Source of the DNA: Actinomycetota bacterium
Lineage (GTDB): Bacteria > Actinomycetota > Actinomycetes > Streptosporangiales > Streptosporangiaceae
Direction of reading: 5' to 3'
DNA length: 11,818 bases
Assembly (NCBI GenBank): GCA_003168295.1
Contig: PMST01000438.1
Location: forward strand, 1-11,818
This document shows positions 6,808 to 11,818 of the stretch, in pieces (position 1 is the stretch's first letter; each line of letters opens with the position of its first letter). The notes under the pieces are model-generated. The model searched no databases and had not been told where the DNA came from. It saw nothing but the letters and a program-made list of their open reading frames with translations. The position numbers and the translations under genes are program-made.

Positions 6808-7573
6808 TGCGCTCGCGCTGCAGATAGCCGGCCGTCATGCCGCCGTCGACCAGCAGCGTGGTCCCGGTGATGAACCCGGCCTCGCCGCTGGCGTAAAACA
6901 CCGCGGCGGCGGCCACGTCGCTGGCCTGGCCGATCCGGCCGATCGGCGGCACCGGCCACTCGCCGCCGCTTTCGTCCCGGTCCTGCTCGCCGGGCGGGGC
7001 CATGTGCCGCATGCCGGGCCAGATGTCGCCCGGGCACAGCACGTTAGACCGGACGCCGTCCCGGCCGCCGTCCAGCGCGAGCATCTTGCCCAGCATGACC
7101 ACGGCGGCCTTGGTCACCGAGTACAGGCCGGTGGCCTGCTCGCCCCAGATTCCCGCGTCGGAGGCGATGTGGATCATGCAGCCGTGCCGGCGGGCCAGGT
7201 GCGGGTAGGCCTGCTGCGCGTACAGCAGATAGCCCCGCACGTTGACGTTCATGACCCGGTCATAGTCGGCCAGCGGCGTGTCGACCAGCCGGGCGGTCAC
7301 CCCGGCGCCCGCATTGTTCACCAGCACGTCCAGCCCGCCCAGATGATCCGCGGCGGCCCGCACCGACGACGCGACGGCGGCCGGGTCGGCGGCGTCCGCG
7401 GCCACGAACCGGGTGCCCGGCCCGAGTGCCTGTTCCGCGCGTCCGCCGAGGTCATGATCCCGGCCGGTGATCACCACCCGGGCGCCTTCGCGCCGGAAAC
7501 GCCCGGCGATAGCCAGGCCCAGGCCGGTGGTGCCCCCCGTGATCAGCGCGCACTTCCCGTCCAGCAACCCCAT
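6797..7573 (-). CDS. Short-chain dehydrogenase/reductase (SDR)
   Basis: This 258-residue classical SDR is an NAD(P)-dependent oxidoreductase acting on alcohols, sugars or ketones. The Rossmann nucleotide motif TGGTTGLG is at 12-19, NNAG at 86-89, the structural Asn near 110-111, and the catalytic Ser138-Tyr151-Lys155 set in IASDAGIWGEQATGLYSVTK. PGDIWPG (181-187) and the C-terminal FITGTTLLVDGGMTAGY are typical of the SDR fold. VITGRD (34-39) after the second strand, with Arg38 and no acidic residue at the end of the strand, weakly suggests NADP(H), but this is uncertain. The ATG at 7573 has GGAGG at an optimal 5-nt distance. It is the first gene of a minus-strand operon and overlaps the glycosidase start, so it may oxidise or reduce a sugar released or used by that enzyme. 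The substrate is unknown. Confidence 0.95.
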   Translation of the reverse strand: MGLLDGKCALITGGTTGLGLAIAGRFRREGARVVITGRDHDLGGRAEQALGPGTRFVAADAADPAAVASSVRAAADHLGGLDVLVNNAGAGVTARLVDTPLADYDRVMNVNVRGYLLYAQQAYPHLARRHGCMIHIASDAGIWGEQATGLYSVTKAAVVMLGKMLALDGGRDGVRSNVLCPGDIWPGMRHMAPPGEQDRDESGGEWPVPPIGRIGQASDVAAAAVFYASGEAGFITGTTLLVDGGMTAGYLQRERNGQ

Positions 7574-7602
7574 GGTCCCCTCCGCCCAGCCGATGGCCGT
7601 CC

Positions 7603-7608
7603 AGTGTA
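7603..7608 (-). promoter_or_regulatory. Candidate -10 box for the SDR operon
   Basis: TACACT on the minus strand fits TANNNT and would start transcription about 22 nt before the ATG at 7573, leaving room for the GGAGG ribosome-binding site. No convincing -35 hexamer is seen at normal spacing, so support is weak. Confidence 0.3.
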
Positions 7609-7660
7609 GAAGCCGGCCGCGGTCTATTCGCCGCCGCCTTCCTCACCTGGGGGTTCACCA

Positions 7661-7676
7661 CCGCCGTTATCGGCGG
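7661..7676 (-). terminator. Small hairpin, possible second terminator
   Basis: CCGCCG (7661-7666) and CGGCGG (7671-7676) form a perfect 6-bp stem around TTAT. It lies downstream of the stronger hairpin at 7691-7728 and upstream of the SDR promoter region. Confidence 0.4.
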
Positions 7677-7690
7677 GCGGTTCCGGATGT

Positions 7691-7728
7691 CCCGGCGCGC
7701 CCCCGGAGAAGGTGAGGGGCGCGCCGGG
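7691..7728 (-). terminator. Strong hairpin terminator of the 132-aa gene
   Basis: Bases 7691-7703 (CCCGGCGCGCCCC) are perfectly complementary to 7716-7728, a 13-bp G/C stem with a 12-nt loop, starting 6 nt after the stop codon of the upstream minus-strand gene. There is no T-tract, as is usual for intrinsic terminators in high-GC actinomycetes. It separates that gene from the SDR operon. Confidence 0.72.
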
Positions 7729-7734
7729 AGGTGA

Positions 7735-8133
7735 TCAGGAAAGAACCGCCAGGTGGAAGCCGCGGTCGGCCGGGTTGCCTGCGGCGTCGAAGGTCTGGAC
7801 GAACACGCCGTTGGCCGCGTCGAACCGCCCGACGACAGCGATCTGCCCCGCGGGTGATTCTCCCGAGTCGGTGTCCAGGCCCAGGGTGCCCAGGTAAGCG
7901 GAGCCGGTGATGTCGTGGGCGAAAATCACCTGGTAAATCCCGGTACCCAGGTGGGCGGCCGACACGGCCTCGAAGCCCCGGGCCAGAGTCCCGTTGGACC
8001 GGACCACGGCATAGAAGCTCTGGGCCGTGGGCGGCATCCCCGCTACCGTCGCCGGAACCAGCGCTGTTACCGCCTCGTGCCGCTGATCTTCGGTCAGCGC
8101 GGGCTGCTGAAGACCGATAGTGGTCTGCGTCAT
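7735..8133 (-). CDS. Hypothetical protein, 132 aa, beta-rich
   Basis: I do not recognise a named family with certainty. The protein has 132 residues, no cysteine, no signal peptide and no membrane segment. After a short polar N-terminus (MTQTTIGLQQPALTEDQ) it reads like a compact beta-sheet domain with Gly/Ala/Asp turns: FYAVVRSNGTLARGFEAVSAA, GTGIYQVIFAHDITGSAYLGTLG, IAVVGRFDAANGVFVQTFDAAG, NPADRGFHLAVL. This pattern resembles small actinobacterial hypothetical proteins and domains sometimes attached to collagen-like or secreted proteins, by memory only. The start is the ATG at 8133, with GAGGGG 9 nt upstream. The frame stays open far upstream to 9270, but that part is antisense to the kinase gene and is rejected. 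The gene has its own good promoter and strong terminator, so it is a single-gene unit, probably well expressed. Confidence 0.82.
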   Translation of the reverse strand: MTQTTIGLQQPALTEDQRHEAVTALVPATVAGMPPTAQSFYAVVRSNGTLARGFEAVSAAHLGTGIYQVIFAHDITGSAYLGTLGLDTDSGESPAGQIAVVGRFDAANGVFVQTFDAAGNPADRGFHLAVLS

Positions 8134-8316
8134 GATCTGTTTCCCCTCGTGATGGTGTATCGGCGCCAGGACACTCTGAGCTGTCGTGGCCACCCTTACC
8201 GACGCAGAGGGTACGAACGGCAGGAAAATACGGCTCCGCCGAGAGTTTGTCACTGATTGCGATGACGACCGCGAAGCCCGGCCGAAATCGGGATGCTCAC
8301 CGGTGGCCATTGAGGA
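8134..8316. other. Divergent intergenic region, 132-aa gene / APH kinase
   Basis: This region holds the minus-strand promoter at 8225-8253 and the leader of the 132-aa gene, including its GAGGGG ribosome-binding site (8143-8148). I found no convincing plus-strand promoter for the kinase. No gene is supported here. Confidence 0.5.
8225..8253 (-). promoter_or_regulatory. Sigma-70-like promoter of the 132-aa gene
   Basis: On the minus strand GTGACA (8253-8248, five of six matches to TTGACA), a 17-bp spacer and TATTTT (8230-8225) form a good housekeeping promoter. Transcription would start near 8218, giving an 80-90-nt 5' leader before the ATG at 8133. Confidence 0.6.
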
Positions 8317-9255
8317 ATGATCGTCGCCGTGAACAAAGACGAGATCACGGCTGACGTCGCCGCCCGGCTGGTGGCCGCGCAGTTCCCCCAGTGGGCGGCC
8401 CTGCCGGTCACGCCGGTCACGCTCAACGGCCAGGACAACACCACATTCCGGCTCGGCGACGAGTTGTCCATCCGCCTTCCGAGCGCCAGTTGCGTTCCGC
8501 AGGTCGCCAAGGAGCATCGCTGGCTGCCGGTCCTGGCCAGGCAGCTGCCCTTGCCGATCCCGGAGCCGGTGGCGATGGGGCGCCCAGGTGACGGGTTCCC
8601 TAGGCCGTGGTCGGTCTACCGCTGGATCGCGGGCGAGACCGCGAGCACGGGCCAGGTCGCCGACCTGACCGGATTTGCCTCCGCCCTCGCGGGCTTCCTG
8701 GCCGCGCTGCAGGCCATCGACGCCAGCGACGGGCCGCCGGCCGGGGCGCACAACTTCTTCCGGGGAGGCCCGCTCGCCACCTGGGACGAGCAGACCCGGC
8801 AGCTGATCCGCCTGACCGCGGATGACATCGACGCCAGGGCGGCCGCCAGCGTATGGGACACGGCCCTGGCCAGCAGGTGGGAGCAGGCGCCGGTGTGGGT
8901 GCACGGGGACCTGACCGCATCGAACATGCTCGTCGCGGGCGGGGCCCTGCACGCGGTCATCGACTTCGGGGGCGTGGCCATCGGCGACCCGGCCTACGAC
9001 CTGGTCATGGAGTGGGAGTTCTTCACCGGCGACAGCGCTGCGGCCTTCCGCCGCGGCCTGCACCTGGACGAGGCGACCTGGGCCCGCGGCCGCGGCTGGG
9101 CCCTGGTAAAGGCACTCGTCAACCTCGGCCAGGAACGGGAAGGAGGCGACGACGCGCCAGCCCCAGCCCACGATGACCTGTTCGGATGGCGGCACAGCCC
9201 GCGCCGGATTATCGGCCTCGTCATCGCCGACCATGCCCGATCGGCCGGGCGCTGA
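8317..9255 (+). CDS. Aminoglycoside phosphotransferase (APH) family kinase
   Basis: The 312-residue product has a protein-kinase-like APH fold, transferring phosphate from ATP to a small molecule in the cytoplasm. The catalytic loop VWVHGDLTASNMLV (193-206) has D198 and N203, and the metal-binding IDFGGVAIGDPAYDL (215-229) has D216. The N-lobe contains NGQDNTTFRLGDELSIRLPS (37-56), where the usual ATP-anchoring lysine region reads R53. YRWIAGE (101-107) is the hinge. Related proteins inactivate aminoglycosides or viomycin-like drugs, but many act on metabolites, so resistance is only a possibility. The ATG at 8317 directly abuts GAGGA (8312-8316); the GTG at 8329, 12 nt from GAGGA, may be the true start and gives 308 residues. 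It converges on the whiB7-like gene 50 bp away, which is suggestive because WhiB7 activates intrinsic resistance genes. Confidence 0.9.
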   Translation: MIVAVNKDEITADVAARLVAAQFPQWAALPVTPVTLNGQDNTTFRLGDELSIRLPSASCVPQVAKEHRWLPVLARQLPLPIPEPVAMGRPGDGFPRPWSVYRWIAGETASTGQVADLTGFASALAGFLAALQAIDASDGPPAGAHNFFRGGPLATWDEQTRQLIRLTADDIDARAAASVWDTALASRWEQAPVWVHGDLTASNMLVAGGALHAVIDFGGVAIGDPAYDLVMEWEFFTGDSAAAFRRGLHLDEATWARGRGWALVKALVNLGQEREGGDDAPAPAHDDLFGWRHSPRRIIGLVIADHARSAGR

Positions 9256-9302
9256 GCCCGGCAGCCGCAAAAAGCCATCCCCGCCGGCACCAGCCGGGCT
9301 GG
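9255..9302. terminator. Hairpins between convergent kinase and whiB7-like genes
   Basis: AGCCCGGC (9255-9262) pairs exactly with GCCGGGCT (9293-9300) across a 30-nt loop. A smaller alternative hairpin CCAGC-cgg-GCTGG lies at 9290-9302. AAAAA at 9269-9273 lies in the loop. Placed between two stop codons, this could end transcripts from both sides. Confidence 0.45.
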
Positions 9303-9305
9303 CAC

Positions 9306-9749
9306 CTACGCGGCCACGTCGGTCTTGCCAGGACGGCCGCGAGGACGCTTATGCGGCACGATCGTGCCGCGCATCAGCAACTCGCCGCCCCAGACGCCCC
9401 AGGGCTCCTCGCGCTCAAGCGCGCCGGCCAGGCACGCGATCCTGGCCCTGCATCCCCAGCACATCGCCTTCGCCCGCTCCACATCCTGCGGAGACTCGGC
9501 GAAGAACAGCTCCGGTTCCTGCATGCAGGGCAGATCAAGTCCGGACGGCAGCGCGGCCCGCGACCCGGCCGCTACCAGCTGATCCGGCACGGCGACATGG
9601 CCGGCCGCCGGCCCGGTCACCGGCCGAACCTGGCCGGCATAGCCGCCCTGAATCTGCCTGACGTCCAGCTCCCGCTGCTGCGCGTCAGAGCCGGACGCCT
9701 CGAACCCCGTCGTCTGTACCCCGCCGACGGTGGCAGCACGCCACTGCAT
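9306..9749 (-). CDS. whiB7: WhiB7/WblC-like [4Fe-4S] transcriptional regulator
   Basis: WhiB proteins are small iron-sulfur transcription factors that bind the primary sigma factor; WhiB7/WblC switches on intrinsic antibiotic resistance. Four cluster cysteines are present at C75, C97, C100 and C106 (C-x21-C-x2-C-x5-C), with FFAESPQDVERAK between them as in WblC. The WhiB7-type turn EPWGVWGGE (about 115-123) and a basic tail PHKRPRGRPGK (132-142) follow. The tail matches the WhiB7 AT-hook except RGRPGK replaces the usual RGRPRK. The chosen start, ATG 9749, gives 147 residues and lies 9 nt from GAGGGG (9759-9764); the ATG at 9758 abuts that sequence. The N-terminal extension is longer than in typical homologues (about 112-122 residues), so a later start is possible. 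Upstream lie a 21-codon ORF and a 17-bp tandem repeat. The neighbouring kinase converges on it. Confidence 0.88.
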   Translation of the reverse strand: MQWRAATVGGVQTTGFEASGSDAQQRELDVRQIQGGYAGQVRPVTGPAAGHVAVPDQLVAAGSRAALPSGLDLPCMQEPELFFAESPQDVERAKAMCWGCRARIACLAGALEREEPWGVWGGELLMRGTIVPHKRPRGRPGKTDVAA

Positions 9750-9762
9750 CGGTGTCATCCCC

Positions 9763-9796
9763 TCTCGCTTGCCCCGTGATCTCGCTTGCCCCGTGA
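9763..9796. repeat. Perfect 17-bp tandem duplication in the whiB7-like leader
   Basis: TCTCGCTTGCCCCGTGA occurs at 9763-9779 and again, without a gap, at 9780-9796. On the coding (minus) strand the copy nearest the gene overlaps the start of the ribosome-binding site GAGGGG (9759-9764). Only the gene-proximal copy is followed by the full GAGGGG. Confidence 0.9.
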
Positions 9797-9805
9797 GCGG
9801 TTGGG

Positions 9806-9871
9806 TTAGGAAACGCCCTCGCAGAGGTTGTCGTGCGCCCGCTTCGGCGAGCGATCCCACCCGATCCGCAT
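9806..9871 (-). CDS. Possible 21-codon upstream ORF in the whiB7-like leader
   Basis: An ATG at 9871 opens a 21-residue frame (starts MRIGWDRSPK, ends LCEGVS) that stops with TAA at 9806-9808, 56 nt before the whiB7-like start. No Shine-Dalgarno precedes it, but TATCGT (TANNNT) lies 6 nt upstream, so it could be the first codon of a leaderless transcript. Known whiB7 leaders carry regulatory uORFs that sense ribosome-stalling antibiotics; that part is established for mycobacterial and Streptomyces homologues, while its role here is inferred. Its codons near 9823-9827 read CCUCU in the RNA, complementary to AGAGG at the whiB7 ribosome-binding site. Confidence 0.45.
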   Translation of the reverse strand: MRIGWDRSPKRAHDNLCEGVS

Positions 9872-9876
9872 ACCAG

Positions 9877-9882
9877 CACGAT
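9877..9882 (-). promoter_or_regulatory. Candidate -10 box of the whiB7-like transcript
   Basis: TATCGT on the minus strand ends 6 nt before the uORF ATG at 9871. TCGACG, a weak -35 match (four of six to TTGACA), lies 18 nt further upstream. I see no clear AT-rich WhiB7 autoregulation motif next to the -35. The paired GTAT/ATAC half-sites around 9921-9935 may be an operator, but this is weak. Confidence 0.4.
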
Positions 9883-9975
9883 ATGAAGGCAGATGGTCCG
9901 TCGTCGAGATCCAAGATGGCAGTATTTGGCCATACCAAGCTCGGCGGCATGGCGCGGCGAAGCAGCGTAGGGCGA

Positions 9976-11442
9976 CTACCTGCGCAGCTGGGAGCACGAG
10001 ATGGTGATCCTGCCGCGATTCCACGTCCAGGTAGTGATCTCGCCGGTGGTGCTGCGCTCGCAAGCTCTCAGCATTCGCTCTGCGCTGGGCAGCCAGTAAC
10101 CCCAGGTACTGTGCTCGGTGACGTATCGGTAGTCCGACAGCCAGCCGAGCGCCAGCACGCAGGCTAGGGCGGCGACGACGGCGACCACCCGGGGCGATTG
10201 GCGGACGAGCGGAATCGGTTCACCGCCCTCGGCCATGGCCTGGCGGCGCAGGTAGGCGTCGACCGCGACCACGGCGGCGGCCGTCATCGCCATGATCGGC
10301 ATGGTCGAGTACCGCGAGCCGCCCTCGAAGTCATACCGGTAGGGCTGGTGGATCACGTACGGAGACAGGAAGGCGGCGAAGACCGTCTGCACAAACCCCA
10401 TGATCAGCGCGACGGCGACGAACACCCGGACCTGCCGGCTGCCCGTGACCAGCGCCAGGCCGAACCCGACCACAAGGATGGCGCAGACGATGGCGGTCGC
10501 GGGGTTGAGGCCGACGAGCTCGACGAGGCGCTGGGACACCCGCCAGCCGAAGGCGCGCAGCGCGACGTTGTGGAAGTAGAACCCGACCGCCCGGACGGGC
10601 CTCGCCAGGCCGGTCACGCGCTGGGTGTGCTGGGCGTAGCTCTCCAGCACCACCGGCACCTGCACCAGCAGGCCCGCCAGCCAGCCGGCTGTCACCGCGT
10701 GCTCGCGCCACCGGGGCAGCGCGACCACCCGCAGGAGCACCAGCGGCGCATAGATGAGGACGAGGATCTCCGAGGAGGCGGCGACGAACCCGACGAGGGC
10801 TGCGGCCGTCATCCCGGCCCAGTTCTTCGGCCGCCACAGCAGGCCAAAGAACAGCGCGGTCATGACGTACCAGGGAGAGCCGACGGTGCTGTCGGCGATC
10901 TCGATCGGTGCCAGCGGCAGCAGTATCAGAGCCGCGCCGACCAGCGCCCGCAGCCAGGGGGACCCGATCCACCCGTCCATGGCGTGGTAGATGAATAGCG
11001 CGCACAGCGCGGCGAGGCCGGCCCCGGCCAGCGCGAAGGGCGCCGCTACGTTCACCAGCGGCAGGTAGGAGATCAGCTGGCCGATGAGGCGGGGGACGAA
11101 CTCCTCGTAGCCGCCGTAAGGCACCAGCAGATGCCACGGGTGCGCCAATGCGTCGAACAGGTACACGCCCTGGTCTTCGGCGTAGAGGGTGTCCCAGGCC
11201 GGGACGAGGGCGATGCGAAGCAGCAGCACGATGGTCCCGGCGCCAACGGCGGCCAGCTGGATCGCGACGTAGAGAGCCCGCCCTACGGGCCTAGCCGCGG
11301 CCGCGGGCCGGGGCGTCTGGGGTTCGGGTGTCTCGGGGAAGAGCGCGAGCAGGGCCGCGCGCACCCTGCGCACCCTGCCATCGGCCGGCTGGGACGCGGG
11401 ACGCGACGGCGCGGACCCCGGCGGCGCGGACCTAAATGTCAC
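9976..11442 (-). CDS. Polytopic membrane protein, possible GT-C-like
   Basis: This 488-residue protein has a cytoplasmic Pro/Arg-rich N-terminus (about 1-52) followed by roughly ten or eleven hydrophobic segments, near 55-80, 120-152 (probably two), 163-181, 188-203, 208-240 (two), 247-266, 313-334, 338-360, 380-397 and 418-435. The first external loop carries an acidic motif (WDTLYAEDQGVYLFD, 83-97) and a later one GGSRYSTMPIMAM (374-386), an arrangement seen in GT-C type glycosyltransferases that use polyprenyl-phosphate sugars. I do not recognise a specific family, so function is only suggested. The C-terminal tail (about 440-488) has two cysteines (C461, C483) that could form a disulfide if outside. 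The GTG start at 11442 has AGGAGG exactly 5 nt upstream, fixing the start. It stands as a single gene between whiB7-like and sulfurtransferase genes. Confidence 0.88.
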   Translation of the reverse strand: MTFRSAPPGSAPSRPASQPADGRVRRVRAALLALFPETPEPQTPRPAAAARPVGRALYVAIQLAAVGAGTIVLLLRIALVPAWDTLYAEDQGVYLFDALAHPWHLLVPYGGYEEFVPRLIGQLISYLPLVNVAAPFALAGAGLAALCALFIYHAMDGWIGSPWLRALVGAALILLPLAPIEIADSTVGSPWYVMTALFFGLLWRPKNWAGMTAAALVGFVAASSEILVLIYAPLVLLRVVALPRWREHAVTAGWLAGLLVQVPVVLESYAQHTQRVTGLARPVRAVGFYFHNVALRAFGWRVSQRLVELVGLNPATAIVCAILVVGFGLALVTGSRQVRVFVAVALIMGFVQTVFAAFLSPYVIHQPYRYDFEGGSRYSTMPIMAMTAAAVVAVDAYLRRQAMAEGGEPIPLVRQSPRVVAVVAALACVLALGWLSDYRYVTEHSTWGYWLPSAERMLRACERSTTGEITTWTWNRGRITISCSQLRR

Positions 11443-11720
11443 TATGACCTCCTGGCCAGGTCATTACGGGCGGGCCGCAGCCTCCCAAGGCACTAGCGGA
11501 AACCAGCACCGGTGACGGTTATGGTGATCAGCAGCGAGCACGAAACGCCCGCGCTGCCTCGTCCCCGGCACCAAGCTAACGGCCGATCCCAAGCTGCAAA
11601 GACTATCCGGCGGCACCGGTCAGCTATAACGATTAAGTAGGCAAGACGCACGGAAATGTACCCATTTGGCAATACCTTTATTTCCGGTATATGGGGCAAA
11701 CCGGTCAGCAGTCTCCCGCG
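11443..11720. other. Intergenic region with an A/T-rich patch
   Basis: This 278-bp region lies between the partial sulfurtransferase gene and the membrane-protein gene. Bases about 11625-11700 are clearly richer in A/T than the rest of the window. They hold two overlapping inverted repeats: CGGAAAT (11651-11657) with ATTTCCG (11680-11686), and ATACC (11672-11676) with GGTAT (11686-11690). It probably contains the promoter of the membrane-protein gene, but no -35/-10 pair is convincing. A 68-codon frame here starting at a TTG has no ribosome-binding site and is not supported. Confidence 0.55.
11448..11453 (-). promoter_or_regulatory. Ribosome-binding site fixing the GTG start at 11442
   Basis: AGGAGG on the minus strand, followed by TCATA and GTG, is a full anti-16S match at ideal spacing. 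Confidence 0.85.
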
Positions 11721-11818
11721 TCAGCCGGTGACGAGGGGCAGGTCCGGGTGGGCGCTCCACTCGGTCAGCGAGCCGTCGTACAGGCGGGCGTCGTCGCGGC
11801 CGGTCAGCGAGAGCGCGA
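11721..11818 (-). CDS. Rhodanese/sulfurtransferase, C-terminal fragment (runs off window)
   Basis: Only the last 31 codons are present, ending at TGA 11721-11723. They read ALSLTGRDDARLYDGSLTEW followed by SAHPDLPLVTG. The ARLYDGSLTEWSAHPDLP pattern is the hallmark C-terminus of two-domain thiosulfate or 3-mercaptopyruvate sulfurtransferases, where V/LYDGSWxEW precedes the end of the second rhodanese domain. These enzymes move sulfane sulfur from thiosulfate or mercaptopyruvate to cyanide or thiols. The active-site cysteine lies outside the window, so the substrate class cannot be judged. Confidence 0.8.
   Translation of the reverse strand, partial: ALSLTGRDDARLYDGSLTEWSAHPDLPLVTG

Noticed and set aside
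5899..6870. 323-codon plus-strand open frame
   Set aside because: Antisense to the glycosidase; Gly/Arg/Val/Gln-rich shadow without motifs.
4117..8316. Lanthipeptide precursor peptide near the LanC-like gene
   Set aside because: The intergenic gaps around the operon (43, 41, 161 and 183 bp) were read for short Ser/Thr/Cys-rich frames with a ribosome-binding site; none was found.
8134..9270. N-terminal extension of the 132-aa gene to about 511 codons
   Set aside because: The extra part is antisense to the APH kinase and crosses a good promoter; the ATG at 8133 has a ribosome-binding site.
9806..10063. 85-codon minus-strand frame containing the uORF
   Set aside because: Its first part overlaps the end of the membrane-protein gene and has no ribosome-binding site; only the last 21 codons have a plausible leaderless start.
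10198..10998. 266-codon plus-strand open frame
   Set aside because: Antisense to the membrane-protein gene; very rich in Asp, Gly, Arg and Gln, as expected from the complement of hydrophobic codons.
11493..11699. 68-codon minus-strand frame in the A/T-rich intergenic region
   Set aside because: TTG start, no ribosome-binding site, no motif; the region is better explained as regulatory.

Overview
The window is high-GC DNA with strongly G/C-biased third codon positions, frequent GTG starts and actinobacterial hallmark proteins: a WhiB7/WblC-type iron-sulfur regulator with an AT-hook-like tail, a stand-alone SpoIIAB/RsbW-like ATPase, and LacI and TetR regulators. It is most likely chromosome of an actinomycete (Actinomycetota). 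A Streptosporangiales- or Streptomyces-like lineage would fit, but the genus cannot be read from the sequence. I see no integrase, transposase, phage module, tRNA, rRNA or CRISPR array.

Layout, left to right. (1) Bases 1-150 form a long folded inverted repeat. (2) A LacI-family regulator (minus) is separated by a palindrome-rich region, including a perfect TGTGA-N6-TCACA site, from a divergent SpoIIAB/RsbW-like ATPase gene (plus). (3) That gene converges on a class I fructose-bisphosphate aldolase (minus). (4) A long minus-strand run follows, in transcription order: short-chain dehydrogenase (7573-6797), MGH1/GH63-like glycoside hydrolase (6807-5449, overlapping the dehydrogenase by 11 bp), LanC-like cyclase (5407-4160), GrpB-family protein (4116-3505) and a TetR regulator (about 3484-2924) whose first helix looks frameshifted. 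The first three are a convincing operon; GrpB may have its own leaderless promoter. (5) An orphan 132-residue protein of unknown function (minus) has a good sigma-70-like promoter and a strong hairpin terminator. It diverges from an aminoglycoside-phosphotransferase-like kinase (plus). (6) The kinase converges on a whiB7/wblC-like gene (minus) whose 5' region carries a 21-codon upstream ORF, a perfect 17-bp tandem repeat and a possible sequestering hairpin. (7) A polytopic membrane protein (minus) with a perfect Shine-Dalgarno. (8) A 278-bp intergenic stretch with an A/T-rich patch, then the C-terminal 31 codons of a rhodanese/sulfurtransferase running off the right edge (minus).

Two parts deserve most attention. 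The first is the dehydrogenase - glycosidase - LanC-like operon, which has no lanthipeptide precursor or dehydratase in sight and whose LanC has a Cys-Cys-Gly zinc motif instead of Cys-His-Gly. The second is the whiB7 leader beside an antibiotic-kinase-like gene, which looks like a compact translation-attenuation switch. All coordinates and motifs were read by eye. Function assignments rest on recognised family motifs, not on database searches.
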